In this document: positions 7,319 through 16,249 of the stretch, piece by piece | How the letters are laid out: every line of letters starts with the position of its first letter | Position numbering within the stretch: position 1 is the first letter of the stretch | Assembly: GCA_022360275.1 (NCBI GenBank) | Contig: JAKSDC010000146.1 | Coordinates: 1-57,870, forward strand | Reading direction: 5' to 3' | Origin: Chlorobiales bacterium | Lineage (GTDB): Bacteria > Bacteroidota > Chlorobiia > Chlorobiales > Chlorobiaceae | DNA: 57,870 nt | Position numbers and translations under genes: made by a program | The notes under the pieces: model-generated | The model's input: the letters and a program-made list of their open reading frames with translations, nothing else | Told to the model about the DNA's origin: nothing | Database searches by the model: none

Positions 7319-8164
7319 ATGCAGGAAGTACTGAAAAAAAATCCCACGGAAAAACGAATCCTTGCCCCAAGGGAAAGCCGAAAAACAATCGGAAACATTA
7401 CTGTTCCGAAACCGCGAATGGTTTGTCGGAATGTCAATGTGCACTACGGTGACAAGCAAGCTATTCGAAATGTCTCTATCGATATAGGGCGTAACGAGGT
7501 TCTTGCAATGATCGGCCCTTCCGGGTGTGGAAAATCGACTTTTTTACGCTGCCTGAACCGGATGAATGATACGATTGACAGTTGCCATGTGACAGGCGAG
7601 ATTCTTTTTGACGGAAGAAATATCTACGACGCATCGGTTGATGTTGTTCCTCTTAGGGCTCAGATAGGGATGGTTTTTCAGAAACCGAATCCTTTTCCCA
7701 AATCAATCTATGAGAACATTGCCTGGGCGCCCAGAATTCACGGGATTGTGGAATCGAAATCCGATGCTGACGAGATTGTTGAAACTTCCTTGCAGAAAGC
7801 CGGATTATGGGAAGAGGTCAAGGAGCGCCTGGATCAGCCGGGAACGAGTCTTTCGGGAGGGCAGCAGCAGCGTCTCTGCATAGCTCGTGCTATTGCGGTA
7901 AGTCCGGAGGTTATTCTCATGGATGAGCCATGTTCGGCCCTGGATCCTATTGCAACGGCCAAAATTGAGGATCTTATCGAGGAACTGAGGACGCAGTATA
8001 CTATTGCGATCGTCACACATTCGATGCAGCAGGCATCACGGGTCTCACAAAGAACCGCGTTTTTCCATCTCGGAGACCTGATCGAGGTCGGAACTACCGA
8101 AACGATTTTTACCAAGCCTTCCCACCAGTTAACAGAGGATTACATTACCGGACGTTACGGCTGA
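7319..8164 (+). CDS. pstB: Phosphate ABC transporter ATP-binding protein PstB (set 1)
   Basis: The 281-residue ATPase has Walker A GPSGCGKS (residues 66-73), the Q-loop in MVFQKPNPFPKS, signature LSGGQQQR (about 178-185), Walker B VILMDEP and the H-loop in IVTHSMQQASRV. The order RAQIGMVFQKPNPFPKSIYENIAWAPR is specific to PstB. The N terminus is about 25-30 residues longer than usual, so translation may start further in, although PstB2 has a similar extension. It powers phosphate import with the PstC/PstA pair that follows. The order is unusual: the ATPase gene comes before the two permease genes, whereas set 2 has the standard C-A-B order. Confidence 0.95.
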   Translation: MQEVLKKNPTEKRILAPRESRKTIGNITVPKPRMVCRNVNVHYGDKQAIRNVSIDIGRNEVLAMIGPSGCGKSTFLRCLNRMNDTIDSCHVTGEILFDGRNIYDASVDVVPLRAQIGMVFQKPNPFPKSIYENIAWAPRIHGIVESKSDADEIVETSLQKAGLWEEVKERLDQPGTSLSGGQQQRLCIARAIAVSPEVILMDEPCSALDPIATAKIEDLIEELRTQYTIAIVTHSMQQASRVSQRTAFFHLGDLIEVGTTETIFTKPSHQLTEDYITGRYG

Positions 8165-8184
8165 TGTAAAAACCCAACAATCGA

Positions 8185-9576
8185 ATGATGTCACCTTTTT
8201 TGTTGTTCCTGTTGTTGCTTGTTTTGTCCGTGGCAGGATTTTTTATCGGACGATACAAGGCTCTTGATCTTGCAAGAAAAGCGGGTGGTGCCAGCCGCTT
8301 GCACTCACGACCTGTCTACTACGGTGTACTGACCGCTCTATGGTGCTGCCTCCCGGCATTTTTTTTGTTTCTGCTCTGGCTTGGTTTTGAGCAAAGTATT
8401 GTTTCCAGCCTTGTAATTGCCGATCTTCCGGCTGAGTTGCGCTCTCTTCCGCCAGAGCGCTTCAACGTGCTGGTGAATGATATCCAAAGTCTTGCCAATG
8501 GAAATATCGTTTCGGGAAAGGTGACTCGGCAGATGAGGGCGGCTGCAGCCCATTATGTGAGACTTCAGGATATTGGCACAATGATCACCTCTGTCTTCGT
8601 TCTTGTAGCGGCTTCAGCAGGAATGGTGCTGGTGCATCGACGTATCAAGCCTGAACTTCGCGCCCGGAACCAGGTCGAGATGGTCGTTATGGGTGTGCTT
8701 GTTGTGTGTTCTACCATTGCGATTTTCACAACGATCGGCATCGTGCTCTCCATTTTGTATGAAGCCGTACGTTTTTTTCAGCAAGTGCCGGTCACCGATT
8801 TTCTTTTCGGGCTTGAATGGAGCCCTCAGATGGCAATTCGGGAGGATCAGGTCGGTTCATCAGGGGCATTCGGTGCTGTTCCGGTTTTCGCAGGAACCAT
8901 ACTTATTTCCGCTATTGCCATGCTGGTTGCCGCCCCGGTAGGATTGATGTCTGCAATTTTTCTTTCCGAGTATGCCAGTAAACAACTGCGGGCTGTTGCA
9001 AAGCCCTTGCTTGAAGTACTTGCTGGTATTCCTACTGTTGTATACGGTTTTTTTGCGGCTTTGGTGGTGGCTCCCATGATCCGCGCCAGCGGAGCACAAA
9101 TCGGCATCGATGTATCTTCGGAAAGCGCCCTTGCAGCAGGATTGGTGATGGGAGTCATGATCATCCCGTTTGTTTCTTCTCTTTCGGATGATGTTATCAA
9201 CGCGGTGCCTCAATCTCTCAGGGACGGAGCATACAGCGTCGGTGCAACACGCTCTGAAACAATCAAACATGTGCTTGTTCCGGCAGCTCTTCCTGGAATT
9301 GTCGGAGGCCTTCTGCTGGCGGTATCGCGGGCAATCGGCGAAACCATGATTGTGGTTATGGCAGCAGGTCTGTCCGCAAACCTTACAGCCAATCCTTTCC
9401 AGGCCGTCACGACGGTGACCGTACAGATCGTCACACTGCTTGTCGGTGATCAGGAGTTTGACAGCCCCAAAACCCTTGCGGCTTTCGCTCTTGGACTTGT
9501 GTTGTTCGTCGGGACGCTTTTTTTGAACGTCATCGCCTTGACTGTCGTCAGAAAATATCGGGAGAAATATGAATAA
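8185..9576 (+). CDS. pstC: Phosphate ABC transporter permease PstC (set 1)
   Basis: The 463-residue inner-membrane protein has a C-terminal permease domain with the EAA-type coupling loop SLRDGAYSVGATRSETIKHVLVPAALPGI (about residues 345-373, cut here by no gap) and the PstC block EVLAGIPTVVYGFFAALVVAP. The first about 160 residues add two or three hydrophobic segments and a polar loop not found in short PstC proteins; such extended PstC proteins are known in several phyla. The product pairs with PstA, whose gene overlaps its 3' end by 8 bases, indicating translational coupling. Confidence 0.93.
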   Translation: MMSPFLLFLLLLVLSVAGFFIGRYKALDLARKAGGASRLHSRPVYYGVLTALWCCLPAFFLFLLWLGFEQSIVSSLVIADLPAELRSLPPERFNVLVNDIQSLANGNIVSGKVTRQMRAAAAHYVRLQDIGTMITSVFVLVAASAGMVLVHRRIKPELRARNQVEMVVMGVLVVCSTIAIFTTIGIVLSILYEAVRFFQQVPVTDFLFGLEWSPQMAIREDQVGSSGAFGAVPVFAGTILISAIAMLVAAPVGLMSAIFLSEYASKQLRAVAKPLLEVLAGIPTVVYGFFAALVVAPMIRASGAQIGIDVSSESALAAGLVMGVMIIPFVSSLSDDVINAVPQSLRDGAYSVGATRSETIKHVLVPAALPGIVGGLLLAVSRAIGETMIVVMAAGLSANLTANPFQAVTTVTVQIVTLLVGDQEFDSPKTLAAFALGLVLFVGTLFLNVIALTVVRKYREKYE

Positions 9577-10879
9577 GAGTAACAAACAGGCTGGTGCCGG
9601 CAGTTCCGGCACTTCCCGTCGGGAGCGGACCATCGATATCGTCAACAAACGGCTTGAAAAAAGGTATCGTAAAGAAAAGCGCTTCAGGTTGTATGGTATG
9701 CTGTCGATTATAGCGAGTGTCCTGTTTCTCGCGTTTCTTCTGACAAGTATTGTCAGCAACGGTTACTCTGCCTTTTGGCAAACCTATATCAAACTTGACG
9801 TACAGCTCGATCCGGATATGATCGACAAAGAAGATCCCGGACGGTCAAACTATCAGGGGATCATCAAACAGGCTATCGGGGCTTATTACCCGGAAGTAAA
9901 GGATCGAAAGGAAAGGCGTGAGTTGTACTCGCTTTTCAGTTCAGGGGCGGCCTTCCAGCTTCGGGACGAAGTCTTGAAAAATCCGGCAGTTGTAGGGACG
10001 ACCCTCAGCCTCTGGGTTCTTGCGGATGATGACGTGGATATGCTTATGAAAGGTCATATAAAAAGAAACGTCCCTGAAAACGAAAGGCGCCTGAACGACA
10101 AGCAGCTGCAATGGATTGCCAAGCTCGAAGCAGGGAAGCGAATAGAGGAGCGGTTCAACACAACCTTTTTTACTGCCGGTGACTCAAGGGAGCCTGAGCT
10201 TGCAGGCATATGGGGAGCGGTGAAAGGATCGTTCTACACCATGCTGGTGACGCTTGCTCTTTCTTTCCCGATAGGCATCGCCGCTGCAGTGTACCTTGAA
10301 GAGTTTGCACCGAAAAATCTCGCAACTGACTTTATCGAGGTGAATATCAACAACCTGGCGGCTGTACCGTCAATTGTTTTCGGGTTGCTGGGTTTAGCAG
10401 TGTTTCTTAACTTTTTCGGTATGCCACGCTCAACCCCCCTGGTTGGCGGTATTGTGCTGATGCTGATGACCTTGCCGACCATTATCATTGCCAGCAGGGC
10501 GGCACTCAAGGCGGTACCTCCTTCGATCCGTGAAGCAGCATTCGGAGTGGGTTCTTCCAAGCTCCAGGTGGTCACGAGTCATGTGCTGCCGCTTGCATTG
10601 CCCGGAATGCTTACCGGCACTATTATCGGCATGGCACAGGCGCTGGGTGAAACCGCACCGCTCCTGATGATCGGTATGGTTGCATTTATAGTGGACATTC
10701 CGGGAGGGTTTACCGATCCGGCAGCAGTTATGCCGGTTCAAATTTATCTCTGGGCGGATAGCCCGGAAAGGGCATTTGTCGAACGAACCTCGGCTGCAAT
10801 TATGGTGCTGCTGGCATTCCTGATTTCCATGAACGCCCTTGCAGTTGTCATGAGGAAGCGGTTTGAAAGACGGTGGTAG
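9569..10879 (+). CDS. pstA: Phosphate ABC transporter permease PstA (set 1)
   Basis: The 436-residue protein begins with a basic cytoplasmic stretch and a first membrane helix, then a periplasmic segment of about 150 residues matching the DUF3333-type extension of long PstA proteins. The permease domain follows, with the PstA coupling region SIREAAFGVGSSKLQVV and ALGETAPLLMIGM, both typical of PstA. Its ATG lies in the last codons of pstC (overlap 9569-9576). It ends the first permease set, and a Pho-box-like promoter for the second set lies about 20 bases after its stop. Confidence 0.94.
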   Translation: MNKSNKQAGAGSSGTSRRERTIDIVNKRLEKRYRKEKRFRLYGMLSIIASVLFLAFLLTSIVSNGYSAFWQTYIKLDVQLDPDMIDKEDPGRSNYQGIIKQAIGAYYPEVKDRKERRELYSLFSSGAAFQLRDEVLKNPAVVGTTLSLWVLADDDVDMLMKGHIKRNVPENERRLNDKQLQWIAKLEAGKRIEERFNTTFFTAGDSREPELAGIWGAVKGSFYTMLVTLALSFPIGIAAAVYLEEFAPKNLATDFIEVNINNLAAVPSIVFGLLGLAVFLNFFGMPRSTPLVGGIVLMLMTLPTIIIASRAALKAVPPSIREAAFGVGSSKLQVVTSHVLPLALPGMLTGTIIGMAQALGETAPLLMIGMVAFIVDIPGGFTDPAAVMPVQIYLWADSPERAFVERTSAAIMVLLAFLISMNALAVVMRKRFERRW

Positions 10880-10899
10880 AGTAACAGCAAACTTTCGAG

Positions 10900-10921
10900 A
10901 TGTAACACATTTGTAACACGT
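10900..10921 (+). promoter_or_regulatory. Pho-box-like direct repeat before the second pstC
   Basis: ATGTAACACAT (10900-10910) and TTGTAACACGT (10911-10921) are adjacent 11-bp direct repeats sharing TGTAACAC, close to the PhoB pattern in sequence and period. They lie in the 127-base gap between pstA and pstC2, so the second permease set probably has its own phosphate-controlled promoter. A related AGTAACAG occurs at 10880. Confidence 0.6.
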
Positions 10922-11006
10922 AAGACATTGTCAGCGCCATTACCAGAGTATACATTACATAACGATTTTCAAGGGTCGTTTAACTGTCTTTTTCAGATTT
11001 TAATAC

Positions 11007-12179
11007 ATGTTACACATGCCGAATGCGACGTTAGACAGCGGAAAAAAACCGGATGCTTTCGTGCTCACCCCTGAAAAGCTGCGCAGACAGCGAATAGCGA
11101 AATTTTTCGGCGAAGGGTTTCTTCTGGTGGTTGCGTCATTTGTCGCTATTGTCGTACTGTTTATTTTCTACTTCGTTGCAGTTGACGCAATTCCTTTCTT
11201 TCAGCAACGGGGGTTTACGGAATTTTTTACCAGCACTTCATGGTATCCTGCAGATGAGCCCGGGGAGTTCGGTGCGCTGGCCATTATCTATGGCAGCGGT
11301 ATGGTTACGATAGGATCTGCGCTTATCGCCGTTCCGCTCGGGATTTCCGCTGCAATATGCCTCAGTGATGTTCTGCCTTTTTCAGTACGGCAGTATGCCA
11401 AGCCCGTCATCGAGATGCTTGCGGCAATTCCATCAGTGGCATACGGCTTTTTCGCCCTCGTTATTTTTGCCCCGCTTCTTCAGAATTATGGCGGCCCGAT
11501 ATTGATGTGGGCATGGTGGCTGATTGCCGGGCCTTTTGTGCTGCTTGCGGTCATAGTCGTGGCCGACCTTATAACTTCCGGAGACGGTGGCGGTTCAGAA
11601 CGCAAAACAATACGATGGACGGTTACGGGGGTGCTTGGGATCCTTGCATTGGTGTTTCTTTTCTGGGTTGGTAACGCTCTGAATGCGATCCAGATTCTAA
11701 GTGGTACAAATGCTCTCAACGTTTCTCTTATTCTCAGCTTTATGGCCTTGCCGACAATTGTCAGTGTTTCAGAGGATTCCCTGCAGGCAGTCGGGCGCGA
11801 GTTGAGAGAAGGGAGTTACGCTCTTGGGGCGACAAGAGCCGAAACCATAGTGAAAACCGTGCTTCCGGCTGCAAGCAGTGGTATTCTTGCTGCGGTTATC
11901 CTTGGTATTATGCGAGCCATAGGCGAGACCATGGTTGTGTGGATGGCATCGGGTAACTCTTCTCATATCCCGGACCCCTGGTACAACTACCTTGACTCGA
12001 TACGAACGTTGACTGCAACCATTGCCGGCGATATGGGGGAAGCTGATCAGGTTACCGGATCTGCACGATACCATGTGCTGTTTGCAATGGGGCTTCTGCT
12101 TCTTGTCTTCAGTTTTATCTGCAACCTTGTCAGTGAACGAATTGTCGTCCGACAGAGAAAAATACTTGCCGGCGAATAG
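11007..12179 (+). CDS. pstC: Phosphate ABC transporter permease PstC (set 2)
   Basis: The 390-residue inner-membrane protein has standard PstC features: FSVRQYAKPVIEMLAAIPSV, then YGFFALVIFAPLL, and the coupling loop with ELREGSYALGATRAETIVK. Between these blocks lies an insertion of about 65-70 residues (around residues 165-235) with two further hydrophobic segments separated by a polar stretch (SGDGGGSERKTIRW). Ordinary PstC lacks these. The start could be the ATG at 11007 or at 11016. It opens the second Pst set, ordered pstC-pstA-pstB-phoU, under its own Pho-box-like promoter. Confidence 0.93.
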   Translation: MLHMPNATLDSGKKPDAFVLTPEKLRRQRIAKFFGEGFLLVVASFVAIVVLFIFYFVAVDAIPFFQQRGFTEFFTSTSWYPADEPGEFGALAIIYGSGMVTIGSALIAVPLGISAAICLSDVLPFSVRQYAKPVIEMLAAIPSVAYGFFALVIFAPLLQNYGGPILMWAWWLIAGPFVLLAVIVVADLITSGDGGGSERKTIRWTVTGVLGILALVFLFWVGNALNAIQILSGTNALNVSLILSFMALPTIVSVSEDSLQAVGRELREGSYALGATRAETIVKTVLPAASSGILAAVILGIMRAIGETMVVWMASGNSSHIPDPWYNYLDSIRTLTATIAGDMGEADQVTGSARYHVLFAMGLLLLVFSFICNLVSERIVVRQRKILAGE

Positions 12180-12205
12180 ACCACTACCACTTAACTGATG
12201 AACCC

Positions 12206-13552
12206 ATGGATCTCGGAACCAGAAAGATACTCGACCGGTCTTTTACAGCCGTTGGCGTCACGTCGATTCTGCTGATGGCAACTGCCCTGCTGGTTGTGAT
12301 TGTGCCTATTTTTACCGGAGGGATCGGGGCGATTTTTTTCAAGGGTACGATTGAGCACAGAAAGCTTCAGTACAACGAGTTCGGAAAGGGAGACCTGGAT
12401 GTGCTTCAGCGACAGATAGTCGAGACCGATTCCTATAGAGAAAAGGTCTTCAGGATGCTCGAAGCTTTTGAGGTCGAGATGGAGCTTATGGAACCGGATG
12501 AGAGGAGCGCGTATAGTCCGAAGTATAAAAAAGTGAGAGACCTTCTTTCTCATCTTTTCGGGCCGCTCCCGGGTGAAATGGAGCCTATTCTTCTGCGTTA
12601 TCAGTATGGGGTTACACGTTGGGATGAGGCCGAGGAGTCGCTGCATAAACTCATGTTTGTTACGAAGTGGGATTATTCCAATCCCGATGAGATGGCCAAG
12701 CCGTATTTTGTCCCGAGATCTGAGGAATTTGAGGGGACTGCATTAGCCGGACTTTTTCCTTATATGGAAAGCAATCTCGAAAACATGCTCTTGCCCGAAC
12801 AGACGTTTTACTGGGGCTTTATTACCGAACGTTCGCTCGATGCCCATATTTTCGGGGGAATATGGGCGGAGATCCAGGGTACGTTTTTTCTTGCTGTCGG
12901 AGCAATGCTGTTTGCTTTTCCGCTTGGCGTGATTGCCGCTATATATTTTACGGAATACGCAAAGGATAACTTTTTTACCAGCATCCTGCGTAGCGCGAAC
13001 AGTACACTTGCAGGTGTCCCAAGCATAGTCTTCGGGCTTTTCGGTCTTGCTTTCTTTATCAACACCGTCAAGGTATCGGAGTCGAAGAGTGTTCTTGCCG
13101 GTTCGCTCACGCTCGCGATCATGATCCTGCCCACCATCATCAGGGCAGCCGAGGAGGCGATTCTTGCTGTGCCGAAAACATACAAGGAGGCGTCACTGGG
13201 GCTTGGCTCGACAAAATGGAGAACCATCATGACGGTTATCCTTCCTGCAGCGTTGCCAGGCATCATTACCGGAGGGATTATCAGTCTCGGACGTGCTGCG
13301 GGTGAAACCGCACCGATTATATTTACTGCTGCCGTCAGTGTGGGGGCGACAATAGGACTTGCCGATGTGTTCAGTTCTCCCACGCCCGCACTGTCGTGGA
13401 ACATTTATAATCTTGCCAGTGAACATGAGGCGGCCAACGAGATTCGTCACGTGCAGTACGGCATGGTGCTTGCGCTCATATCGATCGTGCTTTTGCTGAA
13501 TTTATCGGCTATATTGCTGAGAGCTCGAATTTCCAAAAAATTAAAAGGTTAA
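12206..13552 (+). CDS. pstA: Phosphate ABC transporter permease PstA (set 2)
   Basis: The 448-residue protein has one N-terminal membrane helix, then a hydrophilic, highly charged segment of about 170 residues (about 45-215) before the permease core. The core has NSTLAGVPSIVFGLFGLAFF, the coupling loop TYKEASLGLGSTKWRTI and GRAAGETAPIIFTAA, all PstA hallmarks. The long segment should lie on the periplasmic side and could contact a specific PstS. It is similar in position to the extension in the first PstA but differs clearly in sequence. pstB follows after 3-6 bases. Confidence 0.93.
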   Translation: MDLGTRKILDRSFTAVGVTSILLMATALLVVIVPIFTGGIGAIFFKGTIEHRKLQYNEFGKGDLDVLQRQIVETDSYREKVFRMLEAFEVEMELMEPDERSAYSPKYKKVRDLLSHLFGPLPGEMEPILLRYQYGVTRWDEAEESLHKLMFVTKWDYSNPDEMAKPYFVPRSEEFEGTALAGLFPYMESNLENMLLPEQTFYWGFITERSLDAHIFGGIWAEIQGTFFLAVGAMLFAFPLGVIAAIYFTEYAKDNFFTSILRSANSTLAGVPSIVFGLFGLAFFINTVKVSESKSVLAGSLTLAIMILPTIIRAAEEAILAVPKTYKEASLGLGSTKWRTIMTVILPAALPGIITGGIISLGRAAGETAPIIFTAAVSVGATIGLADVFSSPTPALSWNIYNLASEHEAANEIRHVQYGMVLALISIVLLLNLSAILLRARISKKLKG

Positions 13553-13558
13553 AGAGTG

Positions 13559-14419
13559 ATGCAGATGACTGCAGAAGAAAAAGACACAAACAAAGTCGCG
13601 GCCCCGGGCGGCGCGAGTCGAGAAATTTTTCTTCCTCCCGAAAGAGAGAGAGTCAAAGATGGCGGAAGGCCTCATGTAAGCGCAAAGAATTTTTCGATTT
13701 TCTATGGAGATTTCGAAGCGGTCAAAAAAGTCAACGCCGACATTCTCTCGAAATACGTAACGGCGATTATCGGACCCAGCGGTTGCGGAAAAAGTACGTT
13801 TTTGCGGGCAATTAACCGGATGAACGATCTTATCCCGTCCTGCTATACAACCGGAACACTCATGTTTGACGGAGAGGATGTATACGGCAGGTATACCGAT
13901 GAAGTCCAGCTGAGAAAAAAAATCGGAATGGTTCTTCAGAAACCGAATCCCTTCCCGAAATCGATTTTTGACAACATTGCGTACGGTCCCAGGCTCCATG
14001 GGGTGAAAGACAAAAAGATGCTTGAGGAAGTTGTTGAAAAAAGCCTTCGCAAGGCGGCACTGTGGGATGAAGTGAAAGACCGTCTTGACAGAAATGCTCT
14101 TGGCCTAAGCGGCGGGCAGCAGCAGCGGTTATGTGTGGCCAGGACCCTTGCCGTGGAGCCGGAGATTCTCCTGCTCGACGAACCTACATCGGCTCTGGAT
14201 CCCAAGGCGACTGCTAAAATCGAGGATCTTATCGAGGAACTGCGGGGCAGTTACACCATACTTATTGTCACCCACAACATGCAGCAGGCTTCCCGTGTCT
14301 CCGATTACACCATGTTTTATTACGAAGGTGATCTTGTGGAATATGCCCCGACCAAACAGCTTTTCACCAATCCCAGAGATCAGGTGACCGAAGATTATAT
14401 AACCGGCAGGTTCAGCTGA
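13559..14419 (+). CDS. pstB: Phosphate ABC transporter ATP-binding protein PstB (set 2)
   Basis: The 286-residue ATPase has Walker A GPSGCGKS (about residues 71-78), Q-loop MVLQKPNPFPKS, signature LSGGQQQR, Walker B ILLLDEP and H-loop VTHNMQQASRV. About 45 residues precede the first ATPase strand; they are polar and probably disordered. A GTG three bases earlier (13556) is an alternative start. It is closely related to the first PstB, with near-identical ends around EDLIEEL and TEDYITGR, so the two sets probably arose by duplication or by acquisition of a related cluster. phoU follows after 19 bases. Confidence 0.95.
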   Translation: MQMTAEEKDTNKVAAPGGASREIFLPPERERVKDGGRPHVSAKNFSIFYGDFEAVKKVNADILSKYVTAIIGPSGCGKSTFLRAINRMNDLIPSCYTTGTLMFDGEDVYGRYTDEVQLRKKIGMVLQKPNPFPKSIFDNIAYGPRLHGVKDKKMLEEVVEKSLRKAALWDEVKDRLDRNALGLSGGQQQRLCVARTLAVEPEILLLDEPTSALDPKATAKIEDLIEELRGSYTILIVTHNMQQASRVSDYTMFYYEGDLVEYAPTKQLFTNPRDQVTEDYITGRFS

Positions 14420-14438
14420 ACACTAAAACCCTACTCTT

Positions 14439-15125
14439 ATGGCGGACAGACCAGTTCACGAGCATATAAAGGATTTATCCAACTCTCTGGTTATCATTTC
14501 CGACAAGGTCCTGAAAAACTTTTCCTGTGCGATGGATACTTTGCTGGGCAGTGATAGAACAACTAGCGAGGAAATCAAACTTGCCGATGGTGAGATCGAT
14601 GCATCAGAGGTCAGGCTCGAGGAGCAGTGCCTCGTGTTTCTTGCCCTTCAGCAACCGGTGGCAAGGGATTTGAGAACGATCATCACCATCCTCAAGATCA
14701 ACACCGATCTTGAGAGGATCGGAGATCTTGCCGTACATATCTCAGAGAGAGTTCCGGAGATCGACAAGGAGTTTCTCAGAGACTTCCGTTTTGAAAAGAT
14801 GGGATTGCTTGCCAAAGAGATGGTGCAGAAATCAATACAGGCTTTTGTGAACAAGGACCGTCAACTTGCCGAAGAGGTATGCGACATGGATGAAGAGCTT
14901 GATGCTATGCACCGGGCGGTTTTCAAAAAAGTATCGGCAGAGATACGGCATGCAGAGGCAGATGCCGCTCAGTATATCGTCGCGATGAGTATTTCGCGGT
15001 ATATCGAAAGAATCGGTGATCATGCAACCAGGATCGCAAGGGAAGTACTCTATCTTATCACCGGAGAAATTATCCGGCACACCGAGGGTTCTTTTGAAAA
15101 ACTTATCCAGTCCCTGAAAGACTAA
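14439..15125 (+). CDS. phoU: Phosphate transport regulator PhoU
   Basis: The 228-residue all-helical protein is built of two PhoU three-helix repeats. Each repeat has the metal-binding E-x3-D signature: NTDLERIGD (residues 88-96; E92, D96) and YIERIGDHA (E190, D194). PhoU links Pst activity to the PhoR sensor and keeps the Pho response off when phosphate is plentiful. It follows pstB2 directly, as in most Pst operons. A hairpin with a T run lies after the stop (about 15137-15190). Confidence 0.95.
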   Translation: MADRPVHEHIKDLSNSLVIISDKVLKNFSCAMDTLLGSDRTTSEEIKLADGEIDASEVRLEEQCLVFLALQQPVARDLRTIITILKINTDLERIGDLAVHISERVPEIDKEFLRDFRFEKMGLLAKEMVQKSIQAFVNKDRQLAEEVCDMDEELDAMHRAVFKKVSAEIRHAEADAAQYIVAMSISRYIERIGDHATRIAREVLYLITGEIIRHTEGSFEKLIQSLKD

Positions 15126-15136
15126 ATCCGCTATTG

Positions 15137-15190
15137 AATCCCGGTATCATGTGAGCGGTTGGCGCCGGGTTTTATTTTTTTTAAATTATC
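15137..15190 (+). terminator. Terminator after phoU
   Basis: AATCCCGG (15137-15144) can pair with CCGGGTTT (15165-15172) around a long loop, and a T-rich run follows to 15181. The stem is only 5 G-C pairs plus A-T, so strength is moderate. Confidence 0.5.
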
Positions 15191-15352
15191 ACCACCTGAA
15201 TTGAGCTTTCAATGTTTGCTCAATCCTGTCAAGTCGTTTTTTGCTCTGAGATTGTCCTGGAAAGTTGTCCGGGCTCAACAGAGGCGGCTTGTGCAATACG
15301 AACTCATTTAAAGTCGTTATTTCTTTAGAAACAGCTTAGCGCATACTGAACA

Positions 15353-16090
15353 ATGAAACTTTTCGGGAAAAAAAGCGGTGACGCAAAAAAAGGAATCGAA
15401 AAAGTTGCTCGTCCGGACGCTTTTACAATCAAGATAGATCCGGTCAAGTTCAGACTTGCAACAAAGCCCGAGGGTCCGGTTCATGAACAGCTTGAGACGC
15501 TGAAGCAGAAGCTGACAAAGCTTTCCTCCAATGTCGAGAACAACCTGATGCTTGTCATTCGTGCCTCAACCAAGAAAAACAGTGATCTTGCACAGTCGGC
15601 ATTCGAGTTTGACAAGGAATATATTCAGAAAGGCAAGTTCGAGGTTGAATATCTTTGTCTGGCATACAGTTATTTCCAGGATCTTGGCGAAGAGAACAAA
15701 AAGGTGGTCGATACAGCTCGCGAGATAATGCAGAAGCTTGAGGTTATCGGTCAGTACGCACTGAATATTGCTGATAAAACCGAGTATATACAGCTTGCAA
15801 ATATTGAGGTATTGCATAAAGATGAATATGATCTCAAGCCAATGGGAGATATTACCGCCGAGATGATCAAGAAAGCTGTGGAGGCTTTTGTGAGCGGAAA
15901 CAGCAAACATGCGTCTGAAACCCTCAATATGATGAAAGAGATCGAAGAGATTTATGAGAAGGCGGTTAAGAAGCTCATGGATGAGGTGACCGACCGGAAC
16001 ATCACAAATTCAACCGGGATTCTTTCTGTCATCGAGCATGTAAAGATGTCGGCGGATATATCGTGTGCTATATGCCGTATGCTTTTGTAA
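15353..16090 (+). CDS. Divergent PhoU-domain protein lacking the metal motifs
   Basis: The 245-residue protein is almost entirely helical and aligns in layout with two PhoU repeats, with a lysine-rich N terminus (MKLFGKKSGDAKKG). Where PhoU has E-x3-D, this protein has LEVIGQYA (E130, Q134) and IEHVKMSAD (E228, M232). Both aspartates are therefore lost and metal binding is unlikely. It is separated from phoU by 227 bases and a probable terminator, so it likely has its own promoter. It may be a partner or antagonist of PhoU, or serve another transporter. A perfect palindrome (16125-16148) follows. Confidence 0.75.
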   Translation: MKLFGKKSGDAKKGIEKVARPDAFTIKIDPVKFRLATKPEGPVHEQLETLKQKLTKLSSNVENNLMLVIRASTKKNSDLAQSAFEFDKEYIQKGKFEVEYLCLAYSYFQDLGEENKKVVDTAREIMQKLEVIGQYALNIADKTEYIQLANIEVLHKDEYDLKPMGDITAEMIKKAVEAFVSGNSKHASETLNMMKEIEEIYEKAVKKLMDEVTDRNITNSTGILSVIEHVKMSADISCAICRMLL

Positions 16091-16124
16091 GCCAAAAGCA
16101 GTTTGGAGGACTTGCGTTTCCAGT

Positions 16125-16148
16125 CAGATCCGGATAAATCCGGATCTG
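16125..16148 (+). terminator. Perfect palindrome after the PhoU paralogue
   Basis: CAGATCCGGAT (16125-16135) and ATCCGGATCTG (16138-16148) form a perfect inverted repeat with a 2-base centre. No immediate T run follows, so it could be a factor-assisted stop or a protein site. Confidence 0.5.
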
Positions 16149-16249
16149 CACGCTTCTCGTATTTCTTGTAATCTCCTTTTCCCCATCATGATTTCCCACG
16201 GTTTTCCTTATCTTCTTTCATCTTTCTGTATCACGCATATTTTTCGACG

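Noticed and set aside
8860..9759. Long minus-strand open frame across pstC and pstA
   Set aside because: Its product is rich in His, Arg and Cys without pattern, while the plus strand encodes clear permeases.
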